From assembly GCA_021151835.1 (NCBI GenBank), contig JAGKWO010000004.1:1-64000 (forward strand): DNA of 64,000 nucleotides, written 5' to 3'. Within the stretch, counting starts at the first letter, position 1. Every line of letters starts with the position of its first letter. Made by a program: the position numbers and the translations under genes. The DNA is from Gammaproteobacteria bacterium (GTDB lineage: Bacteria > Pseudomonadota > Gammaproteobacteria > Pseudomonadales > Cellvibrionaceae). Of this stretch, positions 28,306-36,971 are shown one piece after another. Below the pieces are notes generated by a model. The model did no database searches and was not told where the DNA came from. It was given only the letters and a program-made list of their open reading frames with translations.

Positions 28306-29466
28306 ATGTTACAATCATTTTTTACCGGTTTGACTGGCATGTTCAATTTTTCAAAAACGCTGGATAACGTAAGTAATAATATTGCCAACATGAATACACC
28401 AGGCTATCGCGGTACGGATACTTTTTTTCGAAGCCTGAATGCAGGCGAACAGGGTATAGGTACAACCATCGAGGACTCTTCAACACGCCTACAGAGCGGT
28501 GAAATCAGGCAAACAGGTAATAGCACGGACCTTGCAATTACAGGCAAGGGCATGTTCGTGCTGCGCAATAACTCAGGAGAGTTGTTTTATACGCGTGCTG
28601 GTCAGTTTAGCCTCAACGCCGATAACATTCTGATTGATACAGCAACCGGCATGGAAGTGATGTCAATAAGTGATGCAGGAAATCTGGAAAAGATTGATAT
28701 CACCAATCGACGCACCCTTCCAGCAGTAGCAACTACCGCAGTAAAAATTAGTGGCAATTTATCGTCAACTGCTACTACCGCTGAAATCACCCCGGTCACT
28801 ATTTATGATGCTGCAGGTAAGGCTCATGAGCTCAAGCTTAAGCTTGAAAACCCGACAACATCTGTTGACATATGGACAGTTTCAATCCAGGACAGTACGG
28901 GGACCGAATTGGGTACTGGCGAAGTAAGGTTTGATAACACGGGGGCCCCATTGACTGGCTTCAATACGATTAATGCCAACCTGACATTTTCCGGAGTTTC
29001 TCAAGCAGTGACTTTTGATTTTGGAACTCCAGGTTTATTCAGCGGAACTACTCAATTCTCCGGTAGCACTTCCACTGCCGGGGTAAAGGAAATAAATGGC
29101 AACGGTGTATTGGGCATTATTAAAGTTTCCTTTGATGAGAAAGGAATAATGCAATTTAAGTATTCAAATGGTGATATTAAAACAGGGCAGCAAATTGCAT
29201 TGGCAGGTTTTTCCAATGAAGCAAATCTCGAACTCGCCTCCGGTGGTATGTATCAAACAAGCAGTAAAATGCCAGCACAATATGGCCGCCCGTCAGAAAG
29301 CATATTTGGAGCTATTCAGGGGGGAAGTATTGAGCTTTCAAACGTCGATCTCACCAAAGAATTTGCAGATATCATGATTATTCAACGCGGATATCAAGCG
29401 AGTTCTCGTGCGATGAGTGTCTCTAATGAACTTATCGAACAACTCTATAACAATACACGCGGTTAA
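28306..29466 (+). CDS. flgE: Hook protein FlgE
   Basis: This 386-aa protein starts with the hook N-terminus FTGLTGMFNFSKTLDNVSNN and NMNTPGYRGTDTFFRSLNAG, has a central variable domain rich in Thr and Gly, and ends GSIELSNVDLTKEFADIMIIQRGYQASSRAMSVSNELIEQLYN. This is a full-length hook-type axial protein. It is the largest axial protein here; no flagellin or hook-filament junction gene follows. GAGG lies 8 nt before the ATG. Confidence 0.92.
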   Translation: MLQSFFTGLTGMFNFSKTLDNVSNNIANMNTPGYRGTDTFFRSLNAGEQGIGTTIEDSSTRLQSGEIRQTGNSTDLAITGKGMFVLRNNSGELFYTRAGQFSLNADNILIDTATGMEVMSISDAGNLEKIDITNRRTLPAVATTAVKISGNLSSTATTAEITPVTIYDAAGKAHELKLKLENPTTSVDIWTVSIQDSTGTELGTGEVRFDNTGAPLTGFNTINANLTFSGVSQAVTFDFGTPGLFSGTTQFSGSTSTAGVKEINGNGVLGIIKVSFDEKGIMQFKYSNGDIKTGQQIALAGFSNEANLELASGGMYQTSSKMPAQYGRPSESIFGAIQGGSIELSNVDLTKEFADIMIIQRGYQASSRAMSVSNELIEQLYNNTRG

Positions 29467-29471
29467 TAACA

Positions 29472-30224
29472 GTGATTAAGTTACAGCATTTGACGTCATC
29501 AGCACGACAGCTTATTGAAGAGCGAGTGATAGAGGCCTTGAATCGTTGGCAAGCAGAATGGTGCTTCAAGCAACACCCTCTCACCGTAGCTGTTCTCACT
29601 GGGCAGCAACCGGACAAGGATGCCTATTACTATTCTGACAAGGCTGATGTCATTGCGGTGCAGGCCGCTAAAATAAACTGGCGCGATGTGATATTTGCTA
29701 ATCACGCAACTGACGTGCCCACGGATGCAATTTATGACTCTATTTTAACAGCGGCGAAGAGCGAACTTTACAGTGTTGCGCATGCTGCCTTCAAATGTAG
29801 CCCCCAACTTGCGACGCTCTCACCTACACAAAAAGCTCAGCATCTTGGTGTTATTCCTGACTCCATTCATCAATTAGGCACTGATACAGTTTTGCTTGAA
29901 ATAATGATAGGAAAGCAGGAAATTCGCATTTTTTTTCCATTCTCACTGGCGGGAAATATTACCGCAGAAACCTCAATAAAATCCCGACTTGTATCCCTAA
30001 CCCCACGAGACATAAAAAAATCTGTCTCGATGAATGTATCTATTTCATTAGGGCAACACCTGTTGTCAGATATTAATGCTTTGGAACCTGGTGACATTTT
30101 AATGTCGACAACCCCCCTGAATAGTTTATTTGCAGTTCAGCTAGGCGATAAAAAAATTGCTGATGCGAACTTGGGCCGCAAAGGAACGAAAAAAGCAATC
30201 TTATTAGTAAAACCCGGTAAGTAA
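29472..30224 (+). CDS. fliM: FliM-like C-ring / sorting-platform protein
   Basis: This 250-aa protein has a C-terminal SpoA-type domain (VSMNVSISLGQHLLSDINALEPGDIL, then NSLFAVQLGDKKIADANLG). The N-terminus lacks the CheY-binding motif (LSQxEIDxLL) and I see no GGxG loop that contacts FliG. Typical FliM is about 330 residues. It therefore resembles SctQ-like proteins of non-flagellar type III systems as much as FliM. The start is a GTG with no clear ribosome site. fliN follows 2 bp later. Confidence 0.72.
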   Translation: MIKLQHLTSSARQLIEERVIEALNRWQAEWCFKQHPLTVAVLTGQQPDKDAYYYSDKADVIAVQAAKINWRDVIFANHATDVPTDAIYDSILTAAKSELYSVAHAAFKCSPQLATLSPTQKAQHLGVIPDSIHQLGTDTVLLEIMIGKQEIRIFFPFSLAGNITAETSIKSRLVSLTPRDIKKSVSMNVSISLGQHLLSDINALEPGDILMSTTPLNSLFAVQLGDKKIADANLGRKGTKKAILLVKPGK

Positions 30225-30226
30225 TT

Positions 30227-30538
30227 ATGAGCGAAGAAATAAACAGTTTGAGCTTAAACGAATTAGCGGCACAGGTTGACAAATCCTCAACCACCCTGGC
30301 GCCATTAAACCTTGATCTTGTTGGCCATATGAGTGTCAGCGTATCAGTGAATATCGGCACAGCAGATATTTCGCTTAATCAGCTGTTTTCATTGAAAACA
30401 GGCGAGTTATTGCAATTAAATGAACATTTGAATTCACCTGTCACCTTAATGGTGGACGGTATGGCAGTAGCGCGAGGAAATTTAATCGCCGTGAATGATT
30501 GTTTCGGTGTTCAGATAACAGAGATGGCCAATACTTAA
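30227..30538 (+). CDS. fliN: FliN-like SpoA-domain protein
   Basis: This 103-aa protein consists of one SpoA domain (LDLVGHMSVSVSVNIGTADISL, KTGELLQLNEHLNSPVTLMVDG, ARGNLIAVNDCFGVQITEM) after a short polar N-terminus. FliN forms the bottom of the C-ring or sorting platform and docks FliH. Size is near the family minimum. It directly follows the FliM-like gene. Confidence 0.88.
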   Translation: MSEEINSLSLNELAAQVDKSSTTLAPLNLDLVGHMSVSVSVNIGTADISLNQLFSLKTGELLQLNEHLNSPVTLMVDGMAVARGNLIAVNDCFGVQITEMANT

Positions 30539-30559
30539 AATCGTATCTGGATTCCTTAT

Positions 30560-30928
30560 ATGACAAACTCAACGTCCACCAGCACCTTGGCAACACAGCC
30601 AGAATTTAGAAGCAATGATGTGATTCCTGATCATTATCTTGCAAATATTGTCATTTTTTTTATTATGTTCATTGCCATAAGTGCTATAGCTGTGCGGGTT
30701 CTAAAAGATAAATTCCCAACAACATTTGCTAAAGCAAATACAAATGAAAAACAAATTCTTAAACATACCCAACGTTTATCAGCTGCAACCTGCTTACATG
30801 TTGTTGAATATAAAACATCAACATTTCTGATTGTAGAGTCAACCAACCATATTGGTATTCAGGCGGTAATCGCGGATAAAGAGGAAAGTATTTCCTGTCA
30901 GGTATCGGAGGCTTCCAATGGCCAGTGA
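30560..30928 (+). CDS. fliO: FliO-like single-pass membrane protein
   Basis: This 122-aa protein has one membrane helix near residues 29-46 (NIVIFFIMFIAISAIAVRVL) and a cytoplasmic tail with the FliO-like pattern LSAATCLHVVEYKTSTFLIVEST. FliO helps FliP assemble. Placement between fliN and fliP is canonical. Confidence is moderate because FliO is poorly conserved. It overlaps fliP by 11 bp. Confidence 0.75.
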   Translation: MTNSTSTSTLATQPEFRSNDVIPDHYLANIVIFFIMFIAISAIAVRVLKDKFPTTFAKANTNEKQILKHTQRLSAATCLHVVEYKTSTFLIVESTNHIGIQAVIADKEESISCQVSEASNGQ

Positions 30929-31601
30929 TCTTGATATTTTAGAGCAATTAACCAAAGCTTTTGAGACAGGACGGCTTGCTCCGGAAACTGAAAGCTTTTT
31001 ATTGATCTCAGCACTTTCATTTATTCCTTTCCTTTTGATAGCGACAACATCCTTCACTCGCTACATTATCGTTTTATCTTTTTTACGAAGTGCATTAGGC
31101 CTCCAACAGACGCCACCTAATTTGGTGATAGTGACTTTGGCATTGTTTTTGACCATTTTTACCATGGAGCCTGTTTTTAAAGCCAGTTATGACAACGGCT
31201 TAAATCCCTATTTGCAACAGGAGATTGATTTTTCCAAAAGCGTGTCAGAGACCTGGCAACCATTTAAAAATTTCATGATCAGGCAAACAACAGAATCGGA
31301 TATAGAATTAATCTATAAGCTTGCTAAACACCCGTTACCAGAGTCTGCTGAAGACATAGATGCAACCCACTTAATACCTGCTTTTCTATTAAGTGAGTTA
31401 AAAATTGCATTTAAGATTGGTTTTATTATTTATTTGCCATTTCTATTGATAGACATAGTACTGGCAGCAATTCTTATGTCATTAGGCATGATAATGGTGC
31501 CTCCAACTGCGTTATCTTTACCTTTGAAAATAATGCTGTTTGTCGTTATCGATGGTTGGGCACTGATTTCTGAAACCTTGATCAGAAGTGTGAGTGGATG
31601 A
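30918..31601 (+). CDS. fliP: Flagellar-type export gate protein FliP
   Basis: This 227-aa protein has four membrane segments and the family signatures FTRYIIVLSFLRSALGLQQTPP, LLSELKIAFKIGFIIYLPF and LMSLGMIMVPPTALSLPLKIMLFVVIDGW. FliP/SctR forms the export-gate ring with FliQ and FliR. No cleavable signal peptide is visible, unlike in many flagellar FliP proteins. GGAGG lies about 6 nt before the ATG. It overlaps the sigma-factor gene by 4 bp. Confidence 0.95.
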   Translation: MASDLDILEQLTKAFETGRLAPETESFLLISALSFIPFLLIATTSFTRYIIVLSFLRSALGLQQTPPNLVIVTLALFLTIFTMEPVFKASYDNGLNPYLQQEIDFSKSVSETWQPFKNFMIRQTTESDIELIYKLAKHPLPESAEDIDATHLIPAFLLSELKIAFKIGFIIYLPFLLIDIVLAAILMSLGMIMVPPTALSLPLKIMLFVVIDGWALISETLIRSVSG

Positions 31602-32293
31602 CAGGGGATTCATTATTGAAATCACCCAAATCTGATGATATTGCGATCTTATGGTCTAAGTTTAAGGATGAGGGAACAATACAAATTCGCAACAGGATTT
31701 TTGAACATTATTTTCCCTGGTGTCGAGATGTTGCGCGTACTTTATTTGTCAAGTACCGCCATTATTTAATTAACTGGGACGATTTTATTAGTATCATTTC
31801 GTTGTCCACTTTAAAGTGTATAGAGACTTACGATATGAATTTTGGAGTCCCGTTTGAGGGCTATGCGTATACTAGGTTAAAAGGAAGTTTACTTAATGAA
31901 ATTAAAAACAATCTCAAACACAATAAACAGTATGATTTGACATATGTGCGAGAGGAAAATACAGATGAATTAGAAGAAAAAGCTGATGAAGATAGCTTTT
32001 TGTTTATTGTTGATTTAGTTGTAGAAATGGCTTTTACAAAGCTGCTGGAAATTGGTGCTCAAGAGTCAAATCAACCAGACTATTATTACGAGAAAGAGCA
32101 AACTGCCTCTCAATTGGTAAAACTGGTAGAGCAATTAGAATATCAACAAAAATTTATTATTAAAAGCCATTATTTTCAGCAAATCCCATTTAAGGAAATT
32201 GCTGGAATAATGGGTTTAACAAATGCAAGGGTATCTCAGCTACATAAAAGTGGGCTGCTTGCTTTGCGTGCAACTTATGAATCAATTTATTGA
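31598..32293 (+). CDS. fliA: FliA-type sigma factor
   Basis: This 231-aa sigma-70 family protein is of the FliA/WhiG type. Region 2 carries FEGYAYTRLKGSLLNEI at residues 86-102, where FliA has FxxYAxxRIRGAMLDE. Region 4 has QKFIIKSHYFQQIPFKEIAG and a helix-turn-helix ending ARVSQLHKSGLLALR. No FlgM anti-sigma gene is seen. It is translationally coupled to fliP (ATGA), so it is probably made with the machine it serves. Its targets are unknown. Confidence 0.82.
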   Translation: MTGDSLLKSPKSDDIAILWSKFKDEGTIQIRNRIFEHYFPWCRDVARTLFVKYRHYLINWDDFISIISLSTLKCIETYDMNFGVPFEGYAYTRLKGSLLNEIKNNLKHNKQYDLTYVREENTDELEEKADEDSFLFIVDLVVEMAFTKLLEIGAQESNQPDYYYEKEQTASQLVKLVEQLEYQQKFIIKSHYFQQIPFKEIAGIMGLTNARVSQLHKSGLLALRATYESIY

Positions 32294-32334
32294 TTTATGA
32301 ATATATTTCAACATGGACTGCTTTAGGAAATTTT

Positions 32335-32829
32335 ATGACAAATTACTCTAATTTTGATGGCGACGAACTTCTTGCCTTATCAGATTGGCATTTTCAGAAC
32401 AACCAATATGACCAGGCTTTGGATAAACTCAAAGCGCTTGTAACACGCCAGGACGCCCCATTGCAATCTCATGCATTAATTGGAAGGATTTATGCCACAC
32501 TCGGTTTATTTGATAAGGCCAAGAAAGCATTTGTCTTTTATTTAGAACACCAATCCAATCCGAACATGAGAGTTAATGAAATATTTCAACTGGGGTTGGT
32601 TGAAAAAGACTCTGGCAATATTGAAGCAGCATTAAGAGCCTGGGATGACTTACTAATAAATTACCCTAACCATACACCATGCCTCTATCATAAGGCGATA
32701 GTATTGGTTGATCTTAAGCAATATCAGCAAGCGGCAGATATATTGAATTATATTCTTGAAAATGCCGAAGATAATGATCGACATATACAACTGGCAGATC
32801 AGATGCTGAACAATATTGCTTTGCGTTAA
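32335..32829 (+). CDS. TPR-repeat protein at operon end
   Basis: This 164-aa protein has about four TPR-like repeats (NQYDQALDKLKALVTRQDAP, LIGRIYATLGLFDKAKKAF, then YLYHKAIVLVDLKQYQQAAD-like). ATG 32335 has AGGAAA 6 nt upstream and is preferred over a TTG at 32290 that would overlap the sigma gene. It closes the operon, mirroring the two TPR genes before it. A chaperone or sorting role is plausible by analogy with SycD-type chaperones. Confidence 0.72.
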   Translation: MTNYSNFDGDELLALSDWHFQNNQYDQALDKLKALVTRQDAPLQSHALIGRIYATLGLFDKAKKAFVFYLEHQSNPNMRVNEIFQLGLVEKDSGNIEAALRAWDDLLINYPNHTPCLYHKAIVLVDLKQYQQAADILNYILENAEDNDRHIQLADQMLNNIALR

Positions 32830-32839
32830 TCGACAATAA

Positions 32840-32874
32840 AATCAGAATGCGGCTTAATTTGCCGCAATCTGATT
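32840..32874. terminator. Hairpin after the flagellar-type operon
   Basis: AATCAGAATGCGGC at 32840-32853 pairs with GCCGCAATCTGATT at 32861-32874 with one mismatch. There is no T-run on the plus strand after it, but TTTATTGT follows on the minus strand. It probably ends the operon transcript or stabilises its 3' end. Confidence 0.5.
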
Positions 32875-32918
32875 ACAAAATTGGAACCTTGATAGTAAAA
32901 CTCTCATGGAGTGAAATT

Positions 32919-32966
32919 ATGCTTTCGTGTATTTTAAAAATCATCCTTTTTAAGCTTCTTAGTTAG
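32919..32966 (+). CDS. Possible 15-aa leader ORF
   Basis: A tiny frame encoding MLSCILKIILFKLLS has GGAG about 7 nt upstream and ends 8 bp before the next gene's start. It may be a translated leader of the glycosyltransferase gene or chance. Confidence 0.2.
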   Translation: MLSCILKIILFKLLS

Positions 32967-32974
32967 GGTTATAT

Positions 32975-33793
32975 ATGGAAAAATCCTATCCAAAAATCTC
33001 TTGCCTTTGCGTGACAAGTAATCGGGTTGAACCTTTAAAGACAGCTGTTGCCTGCTTTAAAGCACAAACCTATCCTAACAAAGAGTTACTTGTTGTATAT
33101 GAACGCAATGATAAAGCAACAGATGAATATATCAGCAGTTTGAATGACCCTGAAATACGCCCATACAAATACTACAACGGCCGTAACACATTAACCCTAG
33201 GCGATATTAGGAATATTTCCATTAAGGAAGCTGGTGGGGAATATTTTTGCATGTGGGACGATGATGATTGGCACCATCAAGAACGGCTTGCCTGGCAAAT
33301 GGATCATCTTTTCATGTCAGGCAAGATGGCTTCTGTGCTGTTTTTAATTATTGTCTTCGACAATATAAACAAGCGAGGTTTTTTATCTGCACCTCGTCCA
33401 TGGGAAGCAACTATTTTATGCCACAAAAATTTTGCGATTAATAATGGAGTATTGTATGACCCACTAAAACGTGGTGAAGATACAGGTTTTATTCATCGAT
33501 TAGTTGCGCTAGACGCAGTTTATCCTATCTTTAGACCGCAGTTATATATTTACAATTACACCGGAAGCAATACCTGGGATAAAACTCACTTCGAAAGAGT
33601 ATTTAGCCATTCACGCCTGTTACCAAGAAAAAATTCAGTTGCTCTGACAAAAGTGGTTGAAAACCTACCAGTCTCTGAAGGTTCTGCATTACTTGACCAC
33701 AACGCATTCACACAACATTTGTCCTATCAGACATTTGTTGAATTCTTTTTAAAAAATATTATTTGGTATGACAAAGTTACATTGAGTGATTGA
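32975..33793 (+). CDS. Family 2 glycosyltransferase
   Basis: This 272-aa GT-A fold enzyme has an N-terminal strand ISCLCVTSNRVEPLKTAVACF and the metal/nucleotide site MWDDDDW at residues 93-99. Family 2 enzymes transfer a sugar from a nucleotide sugar to a polysaccharide, lipid or protein acceptor. The acceptor is unknown. AGGG lies about 6 nt before the ATG. The gene is AT-rich compared with the right half of the window and lies just after the flagellar-type operon, facing a second glycosyltransferase on the minus strand. Confidence 0.83.
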   Translation: MEKSYPKISCLCVTSNRVEPLKTAVACFKAQTYPNKELLVVYERNDKATDEYISSLNDPEIRPYKYYNGRNTLTLGDIRNISIKEAGGEYFCMWDDDDWHHQERLAWQMDHLFMSGKMASVLFLIIVFDNINKRGFLSAPRPWEATILCHKNFAINNGVLYDPLKRGEDTGFIHRLVALDAVYPIFRPQLYIYNYTGSNTWDKTHFERVFSHSRLLPRKNSVALTKVVENLPVSEGSALLDHNAFTQHLSYQTFVEFFLKNIIWYDKVTLSD

Positions 33794-33809
33794 CCGTGTC
33801 ACGATAAGT

Positions 33810-34736
33810 TTAATTTCCAATGGAAATCATCGAGACCTTATGCCGATGACGAATCTTATTTTCAAAGATTCTGTAACATTCAAGCCAGTTTTTGGTTGAC
33901 GGAGTTTTCAAGATAGAATTGAAAAAATATACATCTTCAAAAGTAAATTGGTGAAGGATATTTATATCCTGATGTTTTTTATAAAACCTCTGAATATTAT
34001 CTATCCATGAATAATATTTTTCAGCATTCATATGTATTTGGGGTAAGAAATGCCATATAGGATTATCAAAAATTTCAAAATCATAACCCGCGTGATGCAG
34101 GCGATAACCCAACTCGCAATCTTCAAGCCCCCAACCAATAAAATTTTCATCAAATCCCCCGACTTGCAACAACAATGCTTTTTCAATACAGAAGTTGCAT
34201 GTCCAAAATAAATGCCATCGCCCGAGCAATTGATTAAAGGAAGTTTTTAGATATTGCTGCAATATAATTCTTTCATCATCGATGTATGTATTCTTTTCTG
34301 GAGCCACAAATGGTTTTGTGTTTTGAAAGTCGTTTAATACGTTATTCCAATGACCGTACATTAGATGGCGCCTTGTGCCTAAAACAAGCCTTTTGTTCTT
34401 TTTATATTGAAAATAACGGGCATAATTTTTCAATATACTTGGCCCTACAAAATGATCACCATCCATGAATACCAGAAAATCAAACCGGGCATGACTAAGC
34501 CCCAGGTTTCTTGCTTTTGCTCTACAGGAGTTTTCGTCTCGTGGAATATAGATATAGGTTACGGAAAATTCGGGCTTGAAAGAAATACGATTACTTACAG
34601 GATCAGTACTTCCATCATCTACCACAATAACTTCGAATGATGAGTGAGGATAATCTATCTGTGCTATTGATCGCAAAGCACATTCAAGTAAGGCGGCATC
34701 GTCCTTAATTATGAGAATAATTGAAAAGCACAACAT
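33810..34736 (-). CDS. Family 2 glycosyltransferase with galactosyltransferase-type C-domain
   Basis: This 308-aa enzyme has an N-terminal GT2 domain (FSIILIIKDDAALLECALRS, IVVDDGSTD, VFMDGDH) and a C-terminal motif GGFDENFIGWGLEDCELGYRL, typical of the beta-1,4-galactosyltransferase / chondroitin-synthase type C-domain. The start ATG 34736 has AGGA 6 nt upstream and the preferred N-terminus; ATG 34760 has no ribosome site. The gene is convergent with the preceding GT gene and divergent from the next one. The product polymer is unknown. Confidence 0.83.
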   Translation of the reverse strand: MLCFSIILIIKDDAALLECALRSIAQIDYPHSSFEVIVVDDGSTDPVSNRISFKPEFSVTYIYIPRDENSCRAKARNLGLSHARFDFLVFMDGDHFVGPSILKNYARYFQYKKNKRLVLGTRRHLMYGHWNNVLNDFQNTKPFVAPEKNTYIDDERIILQQYLKTSFNQLLGRWHLFWTCNFCIEKALLLQVGGFDENFIGWGLEDCELGYRLHHAGYDFEIFDNPIWHFLPQIHMNAEKYYSWIDNIQRFYKKHQDINILHQFTFEDVYFFNSILKTPSTKNWLECYRIFENKIRHRHKVSMISIGN

Positions 34737-34944
34737 ATAAGATCCTATACAATTAGGCATTGCAGTAATTACATGAAATATTTACATACAAAATGGATCA
34801 ACTATAACAAATATATTTTTTTTTGACTTTGAAAAGATAAATTTTTACATGAAAAATTAATAGCCGATCACTTTTATTAAATACATTTACAGCGCCAACC
34901 AAACCGCCACATATTAGTAATCTTAAATGGACTAAATAACAACA

Positions 34945-36819
34945 ATGAACAACAGCATTAGAACAAAAATAGCCATAGTAACAACCGTTGCAGATGCATC
35001 GGAGCATATAGATTTTTTCATAAAGTATCATCTTTCAATAGGTATAAAACATATTTTTATATTTATTGATGACAGCTGTGAAGAAACGTTTAAACGTGCA
35101 GCAAGATACGTTAATGTAACGCCGGTTTATGTAAACGAAGAAACCCGAGAAAATTGGAAATTAGTGCCCGCATATTCAAACAGTGAAAAGCGTACGCTGC
35201 GCAATCGCGAAGTCATGGTTCGACAGGAATACAATGCGTACCTTGGTTATTCATTAGCCAAAAGCATTGGAATTGATTGGCTACTCCATATTGATATTGA
35301 TGAACTATTTTATCCAAACGGAGTTTGCCTTGATGATCATTTTACAGAATTGCAAAAAAACAATAACGGTGGATGCGTCTATCTGAATTATGAAGCCATC
35401 CCTGTCAAGCAAGAAAGCCATTGCATTTATCGCTCAACTCAATTTTTCAAAAAAAATTATTTTAAAAAAGGCCAATGGTTTTTCTCGGAAGCACAACGTT
35501 CCTTCATTCAATCCGAAGATTGGCTAAGCGATTTTTTCTTCAACTATTATCAAAATGGCAAGTCAGCAGCAAACCTTCATTACGAGTTGGTATTAAGCGA
35601 TGTGCATGCAATGTGGGGCAAAGGAACGGATCTTGCATTTCTTGGGCATAAAGACCCAATTATCTTGCATTTCCCTTCCATTACACTAACAGAATTCAAT
35701 AAAAAATATAAACGTTTAGGATATTTTGACGATTACTGGAAAGGATTTCTTCGTGTAGGTAAATTTATCGATCCACTACACTTAGATGCTCGAGATAAAT
35801 TTTCTAGTAATAGTAAAGATTTTGAGAAACTTTTTGAATCTCGAATCATGTTAAACCAATATCAAATTGACACATTGCTTAATCAGGACCTAGCAGTAAA
35901 AATTGATGATATTGTCAGTATAGATTTTAGTTCCACCAATTTTGATACTGAGCTACCATTACTCTCTATGTCAAATAATCCATCATCATCTATCGCAAAA
36001 AAAAGCAACCTTGCTGTTTTACATACTACATTTAGCGACTTACTTCGAAGAAATAGCGTTAGCAGGATTACAATGGATTTTGGAAGTTTTGCTGAGGCAC
36101 GGATGTGGCTTCGCCGCCATCCTGTTCTATCCAGAAATATACTTGCTTGCCACATCAGCGAATCGTTTCCATTTACTATCTACTGCAATCATTTGTGCTT
36201 ATATGATTTTTCAAATCCTAACTTAAAAAGTGCGCTAAAAACCATAGTGACATCATTTATTGATTCGGGAAAAGCTGTGCTTTTTAAAATGGATGACACA
36301 GTTTTTTTAAAAGACTATGAACATAAAACAGAATTCGATATTGCAATGGATGCAATGAACTTTATGTTTGATCTGGCTAATTCATTGGATCAAGAGCAAG
36401 CTGATAATGTGTTTTTTGAAGTACCTTATGGAAAAGAGGCGCACTTATTGGCTTGCAAAAAATTAAATCTTTTTGATTCAAGATTGAGTTTCCTAATAGA
36501 ACAATCCTTGCACGAAAATTCACCATATTCATTAGCTTTATATATTGCTGAGCATTATCCCCGCCATACAAAATTCAACTGGGCGTTAGATGCATCCATC
36601 TTCAATAACTACCCGAATGAGCAGAAAAATTGCATTTTTTCTATTTTGTATAGTCTCGGAGGAACGATACTAAACGATGTAAAACAACGAAACAGTATTA
36701 ATGTTTTTTCTCTAGTTCGCGAAAAAAATCCATTTATCTATAAAAATTATTCCAGATTAATATTTAGTGGCGATGAAAATTTGATAATCCTTCACAAAGA
36801 AAATAATGAAAACGTTTAA
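34945..36819 (+). CDS. Glycosyltransferase (GT92-like) with unknown C-terminal domain
   Basis: This is a 624-aa protein. Residues 1-330 resemble family 92 / glycosyltransferase-like domains: IAIVTTVADASEHIDFFIKY, an IKHIFIFIDDS segment, and the DxD site LLHIDIDELF (D116, D118). Residues about 350-624 are a domain I do not recognise, with FEVPYGKEAHLLACKKLN and LYIAEHYPRHTKFNWAL. The gene is very AT-rich. It may be a fusion of a glycosyltransferase with an acceptor-recognition or second enzymatic domain. Confidence 0.72.
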   Translation: MNNSIRTKIAIVTTVADASEHIDFFIKYHLSIGIKHIFIFIDDSCEETFKRAARYVNVTPVYVNEETRENWKLVPAYSNSEKRTLRNREVMVRQEYNAYLGYSLAKSIGIDWLLHIDIDELFYPNGVCLDDHFTELQKNNNGGCVYLNYEAIPVKQESHCIYRSTQFFKKNYFKKGQWFFSEAQRSFIQSEDWLSDFFFNYYQNGKSAANLHYELVLSDVHAMWGKGTDLAFLGHKDPIILHFPSITLTEFNKKYKRLGYFDDYWKGFLRVGKFIDPLHLDARDKFSSNSKDFEKLFESRIMLNQYQIDTLLNQDLAVKIDDIVSIDFSSTNFDTELPLLSMSNNPSSSIAKKSNLAVLHTTFSDLLRRNSVSRITMDFGSFAEARMWLRRHPVLSRNILACHISESFPFTIYCNHLCLYDFSNPNLKSALKTIVTSFIDSGKAVLFKMDDTVFLKDYEHKTEFDIAMDAMNFMFDLANSLDQEQADNVFFEVPYGKEAHLLACKKLNLFDSRLSFLIEQSLHENSPYSLALYIAEHYPRHTKFNWALDASIFNNYPNEQKNCIFSILYSLGGTILNDVKQRNSINVFSLVREKNPFIYKNYSRLIFSGDENLIILHKENNENV

Positions 36820-36971
36820 ATGCAATTCATTAAACAAAATCTCCCCTTGATTTGGAAAAACATGATGAATAATCAGGAAATTATATTTTCAGATTACGTA
36901 TTTATTGTGCAGCCAATGGAATTTTTTTGGCTTATCGCTGCAAAAAAATAATTAAATAATTTGCTGTATAA

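Noticed and set aside
31811..31836. TAAAGTGT followed by CGATAT inside the sigma-factor gene, resembling a FliA promoter
   Set aside because: The spacing is 2-3 bp too short and it lies within coding sequence with no gene start just downstream.
36911..36932. AGCCAA / TTGGCT dyad after the third glycosyltransferase gene as a terminator
   Set aside because: The stem is only 6 bp and AT-rich with no proper U-tract on either strand.
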